A stretch of 64,000 nt of DNA from Coccinella septempunctata. Lineage: Eukaryota; Arthropoda; Insecta; Coleoptera; Coccinellidae. A program made the position numbers and the translations under genes. The stretch spans positions 4,528,501 through 4,592,500 of the forward strand of contig NC_058191.1 in NCBI RefSeq assembly GCF_907165205.1. Direction: 5' to 3'. How positions within the stretch are numbered: the first letter of the stretch is position 1; every line of letters begins with the position of its first letter. Positions 1 through 12,644 of this stretch are shown piece after piece. A model generated the notes under the pieces. It did not search any database. It had not been told where the DNA came from and saw only the letters and a list, made by a program, of their open reading frames with translations.

Positions 1-1889
1 GCTGGCTGATAATTCTTCGACGTCTAGAAAAAATGAAAGGATTCTCAGAGGAAATTATGGTTAAGGTATTGAATAACATTTACGTTTTGGAAAATAATGA
101 TAAAGAATACAGAGTACGAATTTGACGGTTATACATCATTTGAATAGGGCGGACAGCCAAAAAATTATCTATTTTCGACTAGCTTTAACTTTTACATTAT
201 TTTATAGATGCTGGACTCTTAGCCAAAGGTGTAAAGTACTATTTTGGTTTCTATGCAACTGGCACAGCGTACTTTTTTCCTAACTTCTTTTTGCTCTACA
301 GGTTGTGAGTTTTAGGCAATACTAAGATGTTTTAGACATCTTAAACAACACATGATTTTTTTTGACATGGATTGATAGGTCGATACTTCTGACATTTGTG
401 CCATTTTTCCGATACCTTGCAACGAAAGTTCACGACTTTGACTTATGAACAATCCAATGTTTTTTTATGTTGGAGGACGTAGACATAGGGATATGGACTG
501 AGTAATGTCAGCATGAAATTGGCTTTTTTATAGAAAGAGAGAAATGATCGTCGGGCATTTACCTGTCTCTTTTTTGTTCACATAGAGGTGAGTTTGAACC
601 AATCAGTTTCTCTCTGTAAATTTTTTTGACCGTATTTCATGCATAGATAGAAAGGGAAGGCACAATCCATTTCTATATGTCAATGTTGGAGGATAACAAT
701 CCATGAAGGTAAGTTAATAAATAGAATAAATTCTTTTTCTCGCACTGGGATTAAAAAAATGCTGGACTCGTTTTACTTTTTAAGAGGGGCACATTTTGGG
801 CAGGGGTCGAGTGATACCTCATTTTAAAGGTCTCTCATTCCAGATTATAGCCCTAAAGTTTGAAATTGCTATTGTTATCTTTGTTAACATGACAGCTTGT
901 CAAAATTCCTAATTTAATTAGTTTTCTCAAGCTGTCATATTAACAGAAATTGCAGTATCAACTTTAAATTCTAGGTCTAGGTTATAACTACCAACTCAAA
1001 TAATAAAAAATAACTTACTTAACTTAATTAAATATTCAAATTGAAATCCTTCTTGTGCCTGACAGTATCCCAAACGATCGACAAATTTCTGTTGGACCAT
1101 ACTTTAGTTTGGCAACAGATATTAGCACAAAATCGATTCTAATTCTAGTTTTTAAGTCCGCAATTGTTTCAGGTTTTGTTTTGTAAACAACATTTTTCAA
1201 TTTCTGACAGCTTGAGAAAACTAAATGGAAATATAGCCATCGTTTTTCTCTTAAAATTCACCCTTTTTTTATTGAACAATAAATAGCAGACGCCCTTCAT
1301 ATTGCATCATGAAATTTTTTGAAATTCTGTTTTTGAATTCTAGCTATAGCTTTGACATTTCCTTGCAAATGTTGTTTTTTTGCCAGTGTTATGATTTATG
1401 AAGCACCATTGTTTTTTCTGTACGTAATATTTTCAGATAGAATGTGAATTTAGACAGCGAAAAATTTCCGATTTTTGCTGGAGAATTTAGGAATCCTTAA
1501 GGCCTTACGATGTTTTTTTCATTGCGTATATGGAAAGGAATATCTCGGAATGTCATAGCCATTTTTCCGATACATCGCGTTTCTGGGAAAATATTGCAGT
1601 TTTATAGCATAGTTATATTATAGTTTTGTTTTTTTTTAATTTAAAACTTAAAAACTGCATGAAATGATACCTGAAAATGATGTGCAGTTAAAAAATCCAT
1701 CCAGTATTGCCTAACTTTTCAAGAACAATCAGAAATTTTATGCTGCCTCAAATTTGTTAATTTTGAATTTTAAAATATTGATATACAGGGTGTTATGTCG
1801 ACTCGAAACCTATTGTTTCATATTTTACAGCCGAACCAGGAGCAAGACTTTTTTATTATTTTTATCGACTCCACTGTGGACAAAGAATG
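1..1889. other. Non-coding AT-rich stretch with an imperfect palindrome
   Basis: No open frame with recognisable protein similarity was found. At about 843-908 and 919-988 two arms pair imperfectly around the motif GACAGCTTG / CAAGCTGTC, and the same GACAGCTTGAGAAAACT word recurs at about 1206-1222. This suggests the remains of a foldback element. Homopolymer T runs are frequent. Nothing else could be assigned. Confidence 0.5.
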
Positions 1890-2314
1890 TACAGGGTGGG
1901 AAAATTTGATGTCTACTGAGGGAACTATGACAGCTAAAAGAAAACGGATGACATATTCTCGAGCTCTTTTTCAGAGAAACAAAGAATGGTGAAAACCGTT
2001 TTTGAATTATTAGCAAAAAACGAAATTCTAACGATTTCGAAAAGTTCTCATATCTTTGTCTTTGAAGTTACAGATCTGAAACTTGAAACTTCTAAAATGC
2101 AAACTTTTGTTGAATTTGTTATTTTCGAAAATCTTCTCGAAATCGTCAAAATATCAATTTTTGTTTATAATTCGAAATCTAGAAAAGATATGCCGGTTCT
2201 GCTTTCAGATTTGGATTAGTCATGAAAAAAGAGATGTCATGTGTCATACGTTTTCTTCTAGCTGCTATAGTTCTCGAGTTTTCTCAGTAGACAACGAATT
2301 TTGCTCACCCTGTA
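1890..2314. mobile_element. Foldback MITE, ACAGGGTGGG termini, copy 1
   Basis: The unit starts TA-CAGGGTGGGAAAATTTGAT and ends with the inverted match ATTTTGCTCACCCTGTA, so it is bounded by TA dinucleotides as Tc1/mariner-type elements are. The arms stay complementary inward (GTCTACTGAGG / CTCAGTAGAC, then AGCTAAAAGAAAACG / CGTTTTCTTCTAGCT). A second, longer copy lies at 40647-41263 with the same ends and subterminal text. No transposase is present, so it would have to be mobilised in trans. The open frames across it are chance readings of the arms. Confidence 0.8.
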
Positions 2315-3628
2315 CAAACCAAATATTATAAACATTTGATCAATTGAAAAATATGGAAAATTAATAAATCAACCATAGAATATAGGTTATTTGGAAGCAT
2401 TTCGGTGTGTTCTTTCTACCCTGACTGTATGCGCATTTTCCAATGAATTGCCCTGTAGTTATATCCAAAATTTTGAGGGGGAAAACGGAATATGGAATGC
2501 CTGTTCACCCATCTGAAGAAGCTATTCTAATAGCGGAACACGCACACTGGTAAATAAATTATCTTGGTGAAAATCATATTCAATTTCATAATTTCGTCAT
2601 TATAAATTGAATATTTTTTATAACCTATCTGTTTCTTCATTTGTGGCAGCAGAGAGATAAGAACCACCTATAATTTCCACTGACACAATTGTGGATGATG
2701 ATTATTGAAATTATAATCAGATTTGAAGTTCGATTTCCATCAATAGACAATTGACTAAAAAAATTAGGAAGCAGCTCACAGCTTACAACAGTTTTCGGGA
2801 ATCCAACTCTCGAGTAGGTATGCAGAGAGAACTTTCCCTCTTTTTGCGGAAATCTATTGCAGAAACTTCCCCATCTGTATGAAAAATGATCCAACCTAAT
2901 GACCGGTTTTTCTTCAACTATAAACGTCTTTGGCAGAGATTTATCGTTTATCTACAATTCCGAGGTTTTTTTCTGAAACGTGCATGCTGAGTGAGAGGAT
3001 CTTCTAAATAACCATTAAGTTTTCCACCTTAATTAACGGAGCTGTAACTGTTCCCGATGAAATATCTGGTCTCTGAGGTTGTTTCTGTTCTGATCCTGCT
3101 AGGAATACTAATTGAAATGTAGGTATGTAATGAAATTTTCAGTATGTCCTCTAGTTGGAAGCAATTCATTGGAATAATTCAGGCGGGGTGAGCATAGGGA
3201 CTAAATGTGTTAGACGGTTCAATTTTGAAGTCATAAGTCCGTCAGACAAAGGGATGAATATAGACGAAATCTGGAAATCATTAACTTAGAAACTTTCATA
3301 CACAACACTTCCCCCTCATCGTTATTATAAAAAAAGCTCCTATAGTCGTATAGGAAGTAAGTATTTGGATGTGAGTAAGAATAAGTTACACCTCCTGATT
3401 TTTTATCGAATTCCCGAAATATTTTCAAGTATTCTGCAGTTTTTCGGATCCGAGAAGATGCTCCAATTTTTTGAAAATTAACTAAGGTGTTTCCATAAAA
3501 ATGAAGACTATACCCAATAGGGTATCCGACAGAAAAATATAAGGGCATGCCATTTGAAAAAATGAACTTATTGACATTCTTTGAAGGTCATTTTCGAAAA
3601 ACTGCAGAGTCTTTCTTACCATCTGTTA
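2315..3628. other. Non-coding stretch
   Basis: Only short frames without recognisable domains were seen, and no convincing repeat boundaries. The stretch separates the first MITE from CTCGAG copy A and probably represents decayed intergenic or intronic DNA. Confidence 0.4.
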
Positions 3629-4880
3629 TCGGGATTTACTCGAGCGTCGTGGAGACCTAGTGGATTTTGAAGATTAGATGGTAGAAAGAAAAAAAGGTTC
3701 TATGATGTGTGAACTTTCAGCGGTGGGGAAAGCGTAGTAGGTTATCAAAGATGGAAGAAAAATCGTCAGGTGTACATACTCGAGCATGTCAGATTAAGAT
3801 ATTGTATATGCCCTACGTGTCACTGATAATAAATTCATGTTAATCTGACAGTTTGTGTGGTGGGGCTGGCAGTAAGGAAGAGTTGGAAATGGAAAAAAAA
3901 TTGTTTTTTCGAGTGTGTTAGATTTTTAGAGGATATGTTAATTGGACTCAAAGGAAGCCACTTTTCAAGGGACTGGCAGTTTGGACGTGACTAAAGGTCA
4001 CAGCGGTCCTTTGAAAATGCAAAAAAAAGTGTGACTTGTACATACTCGAGCGTGTCAGATTTTCATATAGATGGTTGATGACGGTATTGCAGACGTGTTA
4101 ACCAATTAATCTGACATTAATCAGGGGGAGTTTTCTTAATCTGACAGTTTGAAGATGATAACAAGAAATTTTCTCAAATATCTCCCTTCCTGTACCTCTA
4201 ATCATTTTTGTATTCAATATGAAAGTTGTAGATAATAAAATTCCATACAACTTCTTCCTGAAGCAATTTTACATACTCTTAACCGTTTTCGAGTTAGAGG
4301 GCGATAAGGGCGAGGAGCTTAGCCACACATGCAAAAGACCAAGGTCAATGTAGAAACCCAGTCTGATGTATATTCATCGCCATATATCTCAAAAACGTTT
4401 GAACGTAGAAACAATTGCTTCGGATAAAATTTGCAAAAAATGTTATGCCCTACAACTTTTATAATGAATGCGAAAACAATTTTGAAGCCCAGTAGAGGAG
4501 ATAATTAAAAATAACTGATTTTTGTGACATTTATGGCCAATTTTTATTGTTTCTGCTTGCTGAAACTGTCAGATTATATTTTTTCCGTTATTCTTGAATC
4601 ATTAGCTTCAATATGAGAAAAAATCAACCGCGCTCGAGAATGTACACATTTTTGTAACGCTTAAATTGTCAGATAAAGAGAATATATACTTTTCAACATG
4701 TAATTAACCATATATATCTTAATCTGACACGCTCGAGTATGTACAATGATCGTTTTTTTAATATTCTGACAGGCTGTCCTAGACAATTCCCTCTATATAC
4801 AGGTCTAATTTTTGGTAGAGGTACTCTACAGGGTCCAAGGTCTTTATCGTTATAGTATTCTGACACGCTAGAGTAAATCC
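3629..4880 (-). mobile_element. CTCGAG-family non-autonomous element, copy A (end-truncated)
   Basis: This is a roughly 1.25-kb copy of a repeat seen five times in the window, here in the opposite orientation to copies B-E. It opens at CGGGATTTACTCGAGCGTCG and closes at GCTAGAGTAAATCC, so both extreme ends (GTTGGGGAGCC) are missing at nearly the same distance from the tip. Inside, the motif CTCGAGCGTGTCAGAT or its complement recurs, for example near 3779, 4044 and 4730. Blocks such as TACAACTTTCATAATGAA are shared with the other copies. There is no coding capacity. Confidence 0.75.
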
Positions 4881-4904
4881 TTAGAACATTGATACATGAA
4901 ATGC

Positions 4905-4934
4905 GAAGATTATAGAGTTAACTCTATAATCTTC
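4905..4934. repeat. Perfect 30-bp palindrome
   Basis: GAAGATTATAGAGTT is followed immediately by its exact complement AACTCTATAATCTTC, giving 15 + 15 bases with no spacer. It lies 25 bases beyond the end of CTCGAG copy A. It could be an inverted duplication from repair, the relic of a miniature element, or a cruciform-prone site. No protein-binding role can be inferred. Confidence 0.9.
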
Positions 4935-5595
4935 TAAAAAGCACACAAATAAATTATGACAAATGGGGTGTGTCGAAATCAGTGGAGTATAAGAAAACTC
5001 AGGGAAATCTTATGAATATGTACCTTCATCATACGTGGTAGTTTCCAATGAAGAAAAAGAATCTATGGATATTCATCATCTGAAATTAACTTTCAGAATA
5101 AAACGCTCCCAAATCCGAATAATTATGTAACCCAATCTCTCCAGGCTACAAAATTAATTCTAATTGAAAAATAACAAACTGGGGAATTTCCAAGAGGAGT
5201 ATTTTACCGCGAAATTTACATTAAACCAGGTCTTTTCCAACGTCGGGTTGTCGCATAAATTTTCATCACAAGCAACTCTTTCCCGGCTCTATGTCTGAAT
5301 TATTGAAGAAGATAAATTGCCGTCGTTTTCGGAAGATGAGCAACTAACACAAATGAAGGAGTTTTCTTCAAGGTATAGAAAAAAGGTGGTTCTATAATTT
5401 TTCTATCGACATCAGGGTAGGCAGTTAAAATCTTCTTACTATTTAGGTAAAACATTTTCAAACTGAAAAAATCTTCTAGGTAGAGTTACGTTTACTTGAA
5501 GTCTCTATTTTTTCATTTTATCTTTTCATTTTCCTAAAATTCCGAATCTTTTTCAGCATACCTTTTGTAAGTAAGAAAGAGGAAAGAGAGTTCGT
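4935..5595. other. Non-coding stretch
   Basis: AT-rich, with no recognisable coding or repeat structure up to the hAT target duplication at 5596. Confidence 0.4.
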
Positions 5596-5603
5596 CTCGG
5601 CAA

Positions 5604-7138
5604 CAGGCCCGGATCTACGATTTTTTCTGACCGGGGCAAAAATTCATGATGGCGCCCCCCCCCCCCTTCTAAGGTTCGTAGGAAAAATCTAATTGCATAT
5701 TCGTCATCGCTTTCAACCCGAGTTATTTTTTTCACTAGTTCGAGGTGGTATAGATTATGCAATTAGATTTTTCCTAAGATGAGTACTTTGGGAAAAAAAT
5801 CACTCTTATTTTTTTCCCATTGTTCCATCAAAACATATTTTTTCTCATTATTCCTTTAAAAGTTATTCTTTTCCCAAAATACTCCCAAAAATTGCATATT
5901 CGTAATCTACGACCTCGAATTAGTAAAAAAAATGACTCGGGTTGCAATCGTGCGAAAAATAAAAAAGTTTGTATTTACAAGAATGTCGTTTACAACCCGC
6001 CCTCGTCTATCGTTTTTACCCGCGCTTCATGAACGAAATTATTCCGAACAAAAATTTATTTTTTTAGCTACATATGTCGACCCGGATCATTTTACATATT
6101 AATTCAAGGTCGTAGATCACGAATATGCAATTAGATTTTTGGAGGATCAGTATTTTGAGGAATAAATCACTTTTAGTGCAAAATTTCGGAAATATTGGTC
6201 AACTTTGAAGAGCTGTAGCAGCTAGAAAAAAGGCACTAGTCATATGCTGTTTTTTTTTGTGATGAATTGGTTCTTTGCGAATATAAAAAACCACACTTCA
6301 TTCATCTATCACGAACAGTTCAGATTTTATGAATTTTTCCGCGAAGGTCCAAAATTTCCGATTTTCCATCGACCATAACTTGAAAAATGTTTTTTTTTTT
6401 GAAAATCTGTTTGCATATTCGTGTTCTACGCCCTCGAATTAGTGTACAGAATGAATTCGGTTTTGATCGGAGACCAAAAATATTCTTCAAAAAATCGCCC
6501 ACTCTGTATATATTTCATTTTGTGAAAACATTTTAAAACACTCCATTTCGTGAAACTTTTGTATAAAACAATTATTTTTTGTACCTCTCTTAGTAACAAA
6601 GTTAAAGGGGGGCTCAAATTATGGTGAAAAACTCGGTACCTACATCTATGGAAAATTTGAAAAAATTTCAATCTCACTGATTTCCACCAAAATTGGTGTT
6701 TTTACTAAGGCATAGATTACGAATATGCAAATAGAATTATGCTGAAAGGATTAGTTTTTAAGTTATGGTCTATAGAAAATCGGAAATTTTGGCCCTTAGT
6801 TCCAGATGAGAAGGCGATGAGTCGACAGGCAAAGAAATTACTGCTGGACGCAGTGTGAACATATCAGATCTTTCAACCTTTTTCACCCAAGTGTGGCGGT
6901 CATTCGTAGATGACTGAATAATATGCAGTTAATTGATCCCTCATTGATTTTAAAGATTTTAGGCATAGTGATGGTTTATCATGTTTCCATTCTACACTTT
7001 CCATTTTAGCACTAGGAAATTAATTTTTTACGAGAAAATCAAAAGTAAAAAAATTTTAACCTCTGGTTGATTTTGGCGCCCCCTTGAGCTGGCGCCCGGG
7101 GCAAGCGCCCCGCTTGCCCCCCCCTAGATCCGGGCCTG
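5604..7138. mobile_element. Non-autonomous hAT element with 8-bp target duplication
   Basis: The element begins CAGGCCCGGATCTA and ends TAGATCCGGGCCTG, perfect inverted termini of the hAT type. It is flanked by the exact 8-bp direct repeat CTCGGCAA at 5596-5603 and 7139-7146, the duplication length known for hAT transposases. GC-rich tracts (GGCGCCCCCC..., GGCGCCCGGGGC) sit just inside each end. The 1.5-kb body has no transposase. It carries at least five copies, in both orientations, of a motif around GCATATTCGTAATCTACG (near 5694, 5894, 6115, 6412 and 6713). Part of the body near 6540-6650 resembles DNA near 47990-48050. Confidence 0.9.
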
Positions 7139-7146
7139 CTCGGCAA

Positions 7147-7695
7147 TGAGGGTCCTATAATTTTTTTGTTTTATATGTATGTATTTGAGTTTTTGTATTT
7201 TTGACTTTATTGTTCACTTGTTTTTTACTCTTTTTTTCTGTTCACTATAAAACTTTTCAAGTTGCTAACGTCACTGTTTATTCAGTGGAAAAAAGATGTT
7301 ATTATTATATTATTATTAATAAATAGAAAAGGAAACTTTTATCGAATGATAATATTATTATGCTGAAGTAATAAAATTGGAAGTACTAACACTTTCGAAA
7401 TCTGATTGAGGTAACTGAATATCTTGAAGAATAATAAGAGAACAATATGATATACCACCAATAAAAATTAATGAACTTCATTGAATTAAAATGTCTTATT
7501 TTCTACTCGTCTGCCTCATATTCTACAAATTTTGAACTGTCCTCCTTTTTAATTCCAAATCTGACTTTGGTTTGAATTCTCGTTTATTAAATTTTTCGTT
7601 TTTCTTTCTCGAAATATAATAGAGGATAAGGAAATTACAGATACAAAGTATGTATTGTGAGGGGTCAGAATCTTTTATGAATAATGATGTGCTTC
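7147..7695. other. Non-coding stretch
   Basis: AT-rich, with TTATTA-rich low-complexity sequence around 7300-7330. No features were recognised. Confidence 0.4.
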
Positions 7696-8581
7696 ATGGG
7701 GAGTCCGGGAGAGTTGAACCCCTTTTCACTCTGAAGCCATTTAAGTTGTATCTGCAAATGGTATCCACCCATTTTTTTTTCGTGAAGATATCATGCCCAA
7801 ATAGGTAACCATAGATAATAGTAGAGTGATAGTAAAATGAACATTTTGAATACAGCAATAATTTTTTTAAGAACCGAAAATTGGCTCGTGTCTCCCTAAC
7901 CAATGGGAGAGTTGATCAGGGGGCGAGAGAGACTTGACCATAAGTTTGTTTATCAGGAATACCATTGAAAGAAAACAAATTCCAATGACCAACGATATTC
8001 TATGTCAAGGTTTTCATCATCAGATGTATCAGCGTATGAAATACATATTTTCTATTTCAGAGTCACCCTCACTTAATTCCGAGATGTTTTTTACTTTTTT
8101 GTACTTTTGTATATTTTTTAAAATTTATTTCTATTATTCAATTTTCTTTTTTTGAAGCAAACTTGGATCACTGATTATGTCTCCCGGCCATAGCATGGGT
8201 CAAGTCTCCCGCATTACCTGTTAGTCTATTCAACAGATGTTTTCTTGAAACTTTACAACTATTTTTAAAAAGGCACATCGTTTGTAAAACAATATTAATC
8301 AATGGAAGCAATAAAACTAAATAACACCACGGACTTATTAAACTTTTCAGACAGTGTAACAAACAGAAATTATTCAATTTTTTACTTCCTAACAACAAAA
8401 TCACGTTCAACCCTCTCACTCTCAAACAGTTCTGATGGCGGCCAAAATGGAGCCATCACTAGTTGTGCCTTATTACTAGTATGTCGCAAGCTATTTACGA
8501 TACCGGTAGCGCGAAATTTTAATTGAAATATTTGAGGTGGTTCAAGTCTCCTGCCTGAGCAAGTCTCTCGGGCTCCCCCTA
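7696..8581. mobile_element. Non-autonomous DNA element with reiterated AAGTCTCCCG motif
   Basis: The left boundary GGGGAGTCCGGGAGAGTTG matches the complement of the right boundary CAAGTCTCTCGGGCTCCCC, and the right side ends in TA. The motif GGGAGACTTGACC or its complement recurs inside: near 7903-7943 (twice), 8177-8218 (twice) and 8539-8579 (twice). No transposase frame is present. The left TA appears altered (CATGGGG), so the exact left end is uncertain by a few bases. Superfamily is unassigned; a TA-targeting element is likely. Confidence 0.65.
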
Positions 8582-10135
8582 TAATTTTGCCAAAGTGATT
8601 GATTCATTTCTTATCACCTTATCAGTAACACTGAAGTATGTCAATATCTTTTCAAGGGTCAAACCTACGTATAGGTTATGTCAGATAAAACGCATGTAGA
8701 ATCTTTAGGTGAATGAAAACATCGAATGAAAATTAAGGTTGAAATAAGAAAAGATGATCACGACCAGGCTTTTCGAAAACTAATTTTTAACCAAGAATCT
8801 TTTATACTTACGAAACTTTCTTTCTTCACAGTGGCATAAAAAAGTTAAAGGCAGTGTACTCAGAGAGGAGGGCATTTATTATCAGCCTGTACTGGTTTTT
8901 GTCTGTTCGTTTCAAATGGGGAAATTCCGAAATCTTACTCAGAAATTTTGCTTCCGAAAAAATCTTTAGCAATAGTGGTCAAGATGTTTGGGAACTGATT
9001 TTTGTAGGAAATGAGCGATACTTATATCCAACTCCATTGAATTCACAGTATTGTAAATATATTTATTTCATTCTTATTTTTATTATCGCACAAAATATTT
9101 ATTTTCTAAATCACACTAGTCCCTGGATTTCGGTATAGAATCATTTGAATAATAACCTTTTAATTAAGAGCTGTCCCACTGATTTTCAGCAATTAAAAAA
9201 AAAGTTATGTTGTATAATTATAGGATATGTTACGTTTATCCCAGATTTCTGTGAAACGCGTTGAGCAGAAATTTTCATTCATGAGAATATATTCAGCCAC
9301 GTATAGGTGGCCTGAGGATTCCTCCACAGAGCGGGTTCACACATTAAGTAACTTTTTAACGACCGTTGCTAAATTGAAGAGTTAATTAGGCGTAGGAATA
9401 ACATCAATCTGAATTTGAATTACAGCTGAAGGCGGTGCGATTTCACGAAGTTGTGTATTCAACACATCCGTGCCATGAAGAACTAAATGATTTGAATACA
9501 AATTTTCTTTTTGAAGTCTTTCGTGGAGAACTTCAATAGTGAGATGCATATGAAACATGAAATTACATCAGATTCGAAGCATCAATGTGTTTCGTTTACG
9601 GATCAATTTTGTGAATATGGTGTATAAGAAAGTATCGAATATGTTTGAATAATTTCTGACCAGAAAATTTTGGCTAGTATTTAATAAATTGGTCATTTAT
9701 TCTTCTTACTATTTCTCACTTTTTATGCGACTACTTGACCGACTTGACTTACTGAATTGGCTAGAAATGTGAAGCAATTAAAGACTAAAGCTTTTCTGGA
9801 AAATTTGGTAGAGGTTCGGCTAAAAAAAAATTATTTTAAGATAGTCCATTTGTTTCACAAGATATTCAGTTTTATTGAAATTCATTTCAATGACACGGAT
9901 TGTAGAAGAAATCGGATCCTTTATTTGTAGGTGATATCTGCTTATTGTACTTCTAAGATAGCCCAAGATTTTCCTCAATATCTCACATCAGGATCAACAA
10001 CATCATGACACTCTGTGAACTATATTATATACTTATTTTCATGTTCAAAAACAATAATTTAATTGAAGATTTTGAGATAAAAAGCTTAAAAAATGAAATT
10101 ACAAATACTCTAAACACCGCTCAACTAGGTATAGC
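8582..10135. other. Non-coding stretch
   Basis: Several short frames occur, including one of 94 codons at 8854-9138 with no recognisable motif or splice context. No clear terminal repeats were found. Confidence 0.35.
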
Positions 10136-10497
10136 TACAGGGTGAGTGTTCGACTCGTACAAATATTTCAACAGTAGATTCTTGAGGTCGAAAGGAACAC
10201 TACAATTTTTTCCGAATTGACTCAGTTTAAAAGATACAGGCTCTTGAAAAACCATAAAAAAATCTATACTTAGTCTCATCACACAAGCGGTTTTATCGAA
10301 TGAAATGAATTTCGGAATATAGTTTTTCATTTATTCTATTAATAATAACACAACTTATCACCCAGTTCTTTGGTGATGACCATTACCTACCATAGAAGTA
10401 CCAAAAATTCAAAGAACCCAACACTTGAAACTAAGTTGGTCATTGTAAAATAAAAGTAGAATATATGATAACCTTTAATAGAGAGTATAACTGTATA
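10136..10497. mobile_element. Left-end fragment of the TCTTTGACTCGTAC MITE family
   Basis: It starts TACAGGGTGAGTGTTCGACTC and reads on through ACAGTAGATTCTTGAGGTC, the same left-end text as at 10498, 41938 and 47333. No matching right end occurs before the next copy starts at 10498, so this is a truncated copy lying directly head-to-tail with the next one. It has no coding potential. Confidence 0.7.
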
Positions 10498-10949
10498 TAC
10501 AGGGTGAGTCTTTGACTCGTACAAATATTTTAACAGTAGATTCTTGAGGTCAAAAGAAGTACTTTTTACCTTTACCATCTTTTCACAATCGGCTCGGTTT
10601 AAAAGATACAGGCTGTTGAGAAACCATAAAAAATGTTATTTTTAGTTTTAACAAACAGTTTTATCGAATGGAATGAATTTCAAAAAATAGTTTTTCATTT
10701 ATTTAATGAATCTTTTTCCGAACATAAGATATCACCCACGTCTTTCAGTTTTCTCATTATAACCATTACGTACCATAAAAATACCAAAAATTCCAGGTGA
10801 ACACTATCTGAGGAATATTTGAACGTTTTGTAATTTAAAACTATTATCATATTTTCTCGTATAATGCGCCGTTTTCGAGTAATTTGATGTTCGGAAAATT
10901 AGGTACTTTGACTGAATGCAACTCTCCTTAAAAGATCAACAGATGTGTA

Positions 10950-12644
10950 TACAGGGTGTGGCGTAATGAATGGATAATATGGAGCCTGCAGGTAGAGGAC
11001 TCTATGGCGGTTCGGAAAAATATATTTTACGTTTAGTAAAAGTGCCTTGGTTTTCGAGATATTCGAGATTTTCGAAAATTCAAGAAAATCACACCCTTCG
11101 CCACTCTTTTTGCAGGCAAGACTCCAAATGAAGGAATTTTTTCCAACTGTTTTTTGGATAGTATTCCTGGATAGATGCGCTATCAAATGTAAATTATTAT
11201 TTTTGAGGCGCATAAATAGTTTTTCATGAATAAAAGAATTAACTCAAATTTTCCGTTTTGCTTATTTTTTTTCCTAAGTTCAACCCAGCCTGGTGTGAAA
11301 AATAATATAGTTACCTGAGTGCCAAAGCAAGAGAAAACATGCCTGTTTCACTGAGATTCTGAAATGGTATAACTCACTCTATTTTCAGCATTAAATACAA
11401 AATAAATTTCTATTACAATGAGTCAAGGCATCAGAGTTTGACGTGAGCCTTTTTCTTTAATTTTTAGCAACTGAAATGAGACTTGCAAGCAGAATAAAGC
11501 AATTATTCATAAGAAGTTGTAGAGCATCTAGTACAGCTCCTGATTCACACTTTGAACACTTTTTGTAAAACTCGATTCAATTAAACAATATTTTAAAATT
11601 GGTTTTTTTCCCTCGTATTCTTTCATTATTAAGCCCTATAGTTATAAAGTTGATAGTTGTTAAGCGAATTTCAAGTAACGAAGTGAATTTCAGCACTTAT
11701 GTAATTAAGAAAAAAAGCTGAAAATTAGGTAATTTTCATTACATTGAGTCAAGACCCTTGTTACAAAAATGCTGAAATTTATTGCATAACTTGAAAATAT
11801 TGATTTCACAACGTTGGGGTTCAATAATAAAAGAAAACGAGAAAAAATAACAATTTTAAAATATCCTTTCATTGAATAAAGTTTCACAAATCACAAATGA
11901 TGCTTAAATTGGCCACCATGAGTTCTGATACATGCTCTATATAGTCTACATTTTTTAATGAATCATAGCTTTATATTGCATGGATATCAACAATTTCAAA
12001 ATGAGTATCGTTTCATTGAATTAAATATCACAAAAGATTCTCTAAGAGGCCACTATGAGCTTCAGTAAATGCTCAATACCTTTTTATAGACGATTGCTTC
12101 ATTCTGTTTGCATTTCCCAGTTTAGCTAATAAAAATTTTAGAAACACTGTTCACATTAAACTAGGCCTCAACTGATTGTAATAGGAATTTATTTTGTATT
12201 TAATGCTGAGAATACAGAGAGTTATACCATTTCGGAATCTCAATGAAACTGGCATGTTTTTTCTTGCATTGGCTCTCAGGTAACCATATTATTTTTTACA
12301 CCGCGCTGGGTTGAACTTATGAAAAAAAATTAGCAAAACGGAAAAGTTGAGTTAGATCTTTTTTTCATGAAGAACTATTCATGCGCCTCAAAAATAATGA
12401 ATTACATTCGATAGATCATCTATCCAGGAATACTATCCAAAAAACAGTTTGAAAAAATTCCCTCATTTGTAGTCTTGCCAGCAAAACGAGTGGCGAAGTG
12501 TGTAATTCTCTTGAATTTTCGAAAATCTCGAATATCTCGAAAACCAAGGCACTTTTACTAAACGTAAAATATATTTTTCTGAACCGCCATAGAGTCCTCT
12601 ACCCCCAGGCTCAATATTATCCATTCATTACGCCACACCCTGTA
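10950..12644. mobile_element. Long-arm foldback MITE nested in the 10498-13442 element
   Basis: It begins TACAGGGTGTGGCGTAATGA and ends with the complement TCATTACGCCACACCCTGTA. Complementarity continues for at least 500 bases on each side: for example GACTCTATGGCGGTTC near 11006 pairs with GAACCGCCATAGAGTC near 12582, and the 11250-11420 block pairs with the 12165-12350 block. It lacks a transposase. The long arms account for mirror-image open frames at both ends. Confidence 0.85.

Noticed and set aside
3629..4880. Regularly spaced CTCGAG motifs considered as a CRISPR-like array or E-box cluster
   Set aside because: Spacing and orientation vary, the host is an insect, and the motifs travel with a transposon family.
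4905..4934. Palindrome considered as a transcription terminator
   Set aside because: Rho-independent terminators are bacterial, and there is no loop or U-run context.
10899..11213. 104-codon minus frame and its mirror frames at the MITE arms
   Set aside because: It is a reading of the long inverted arm of the 10950-12644 MITE, with no protein-like features.
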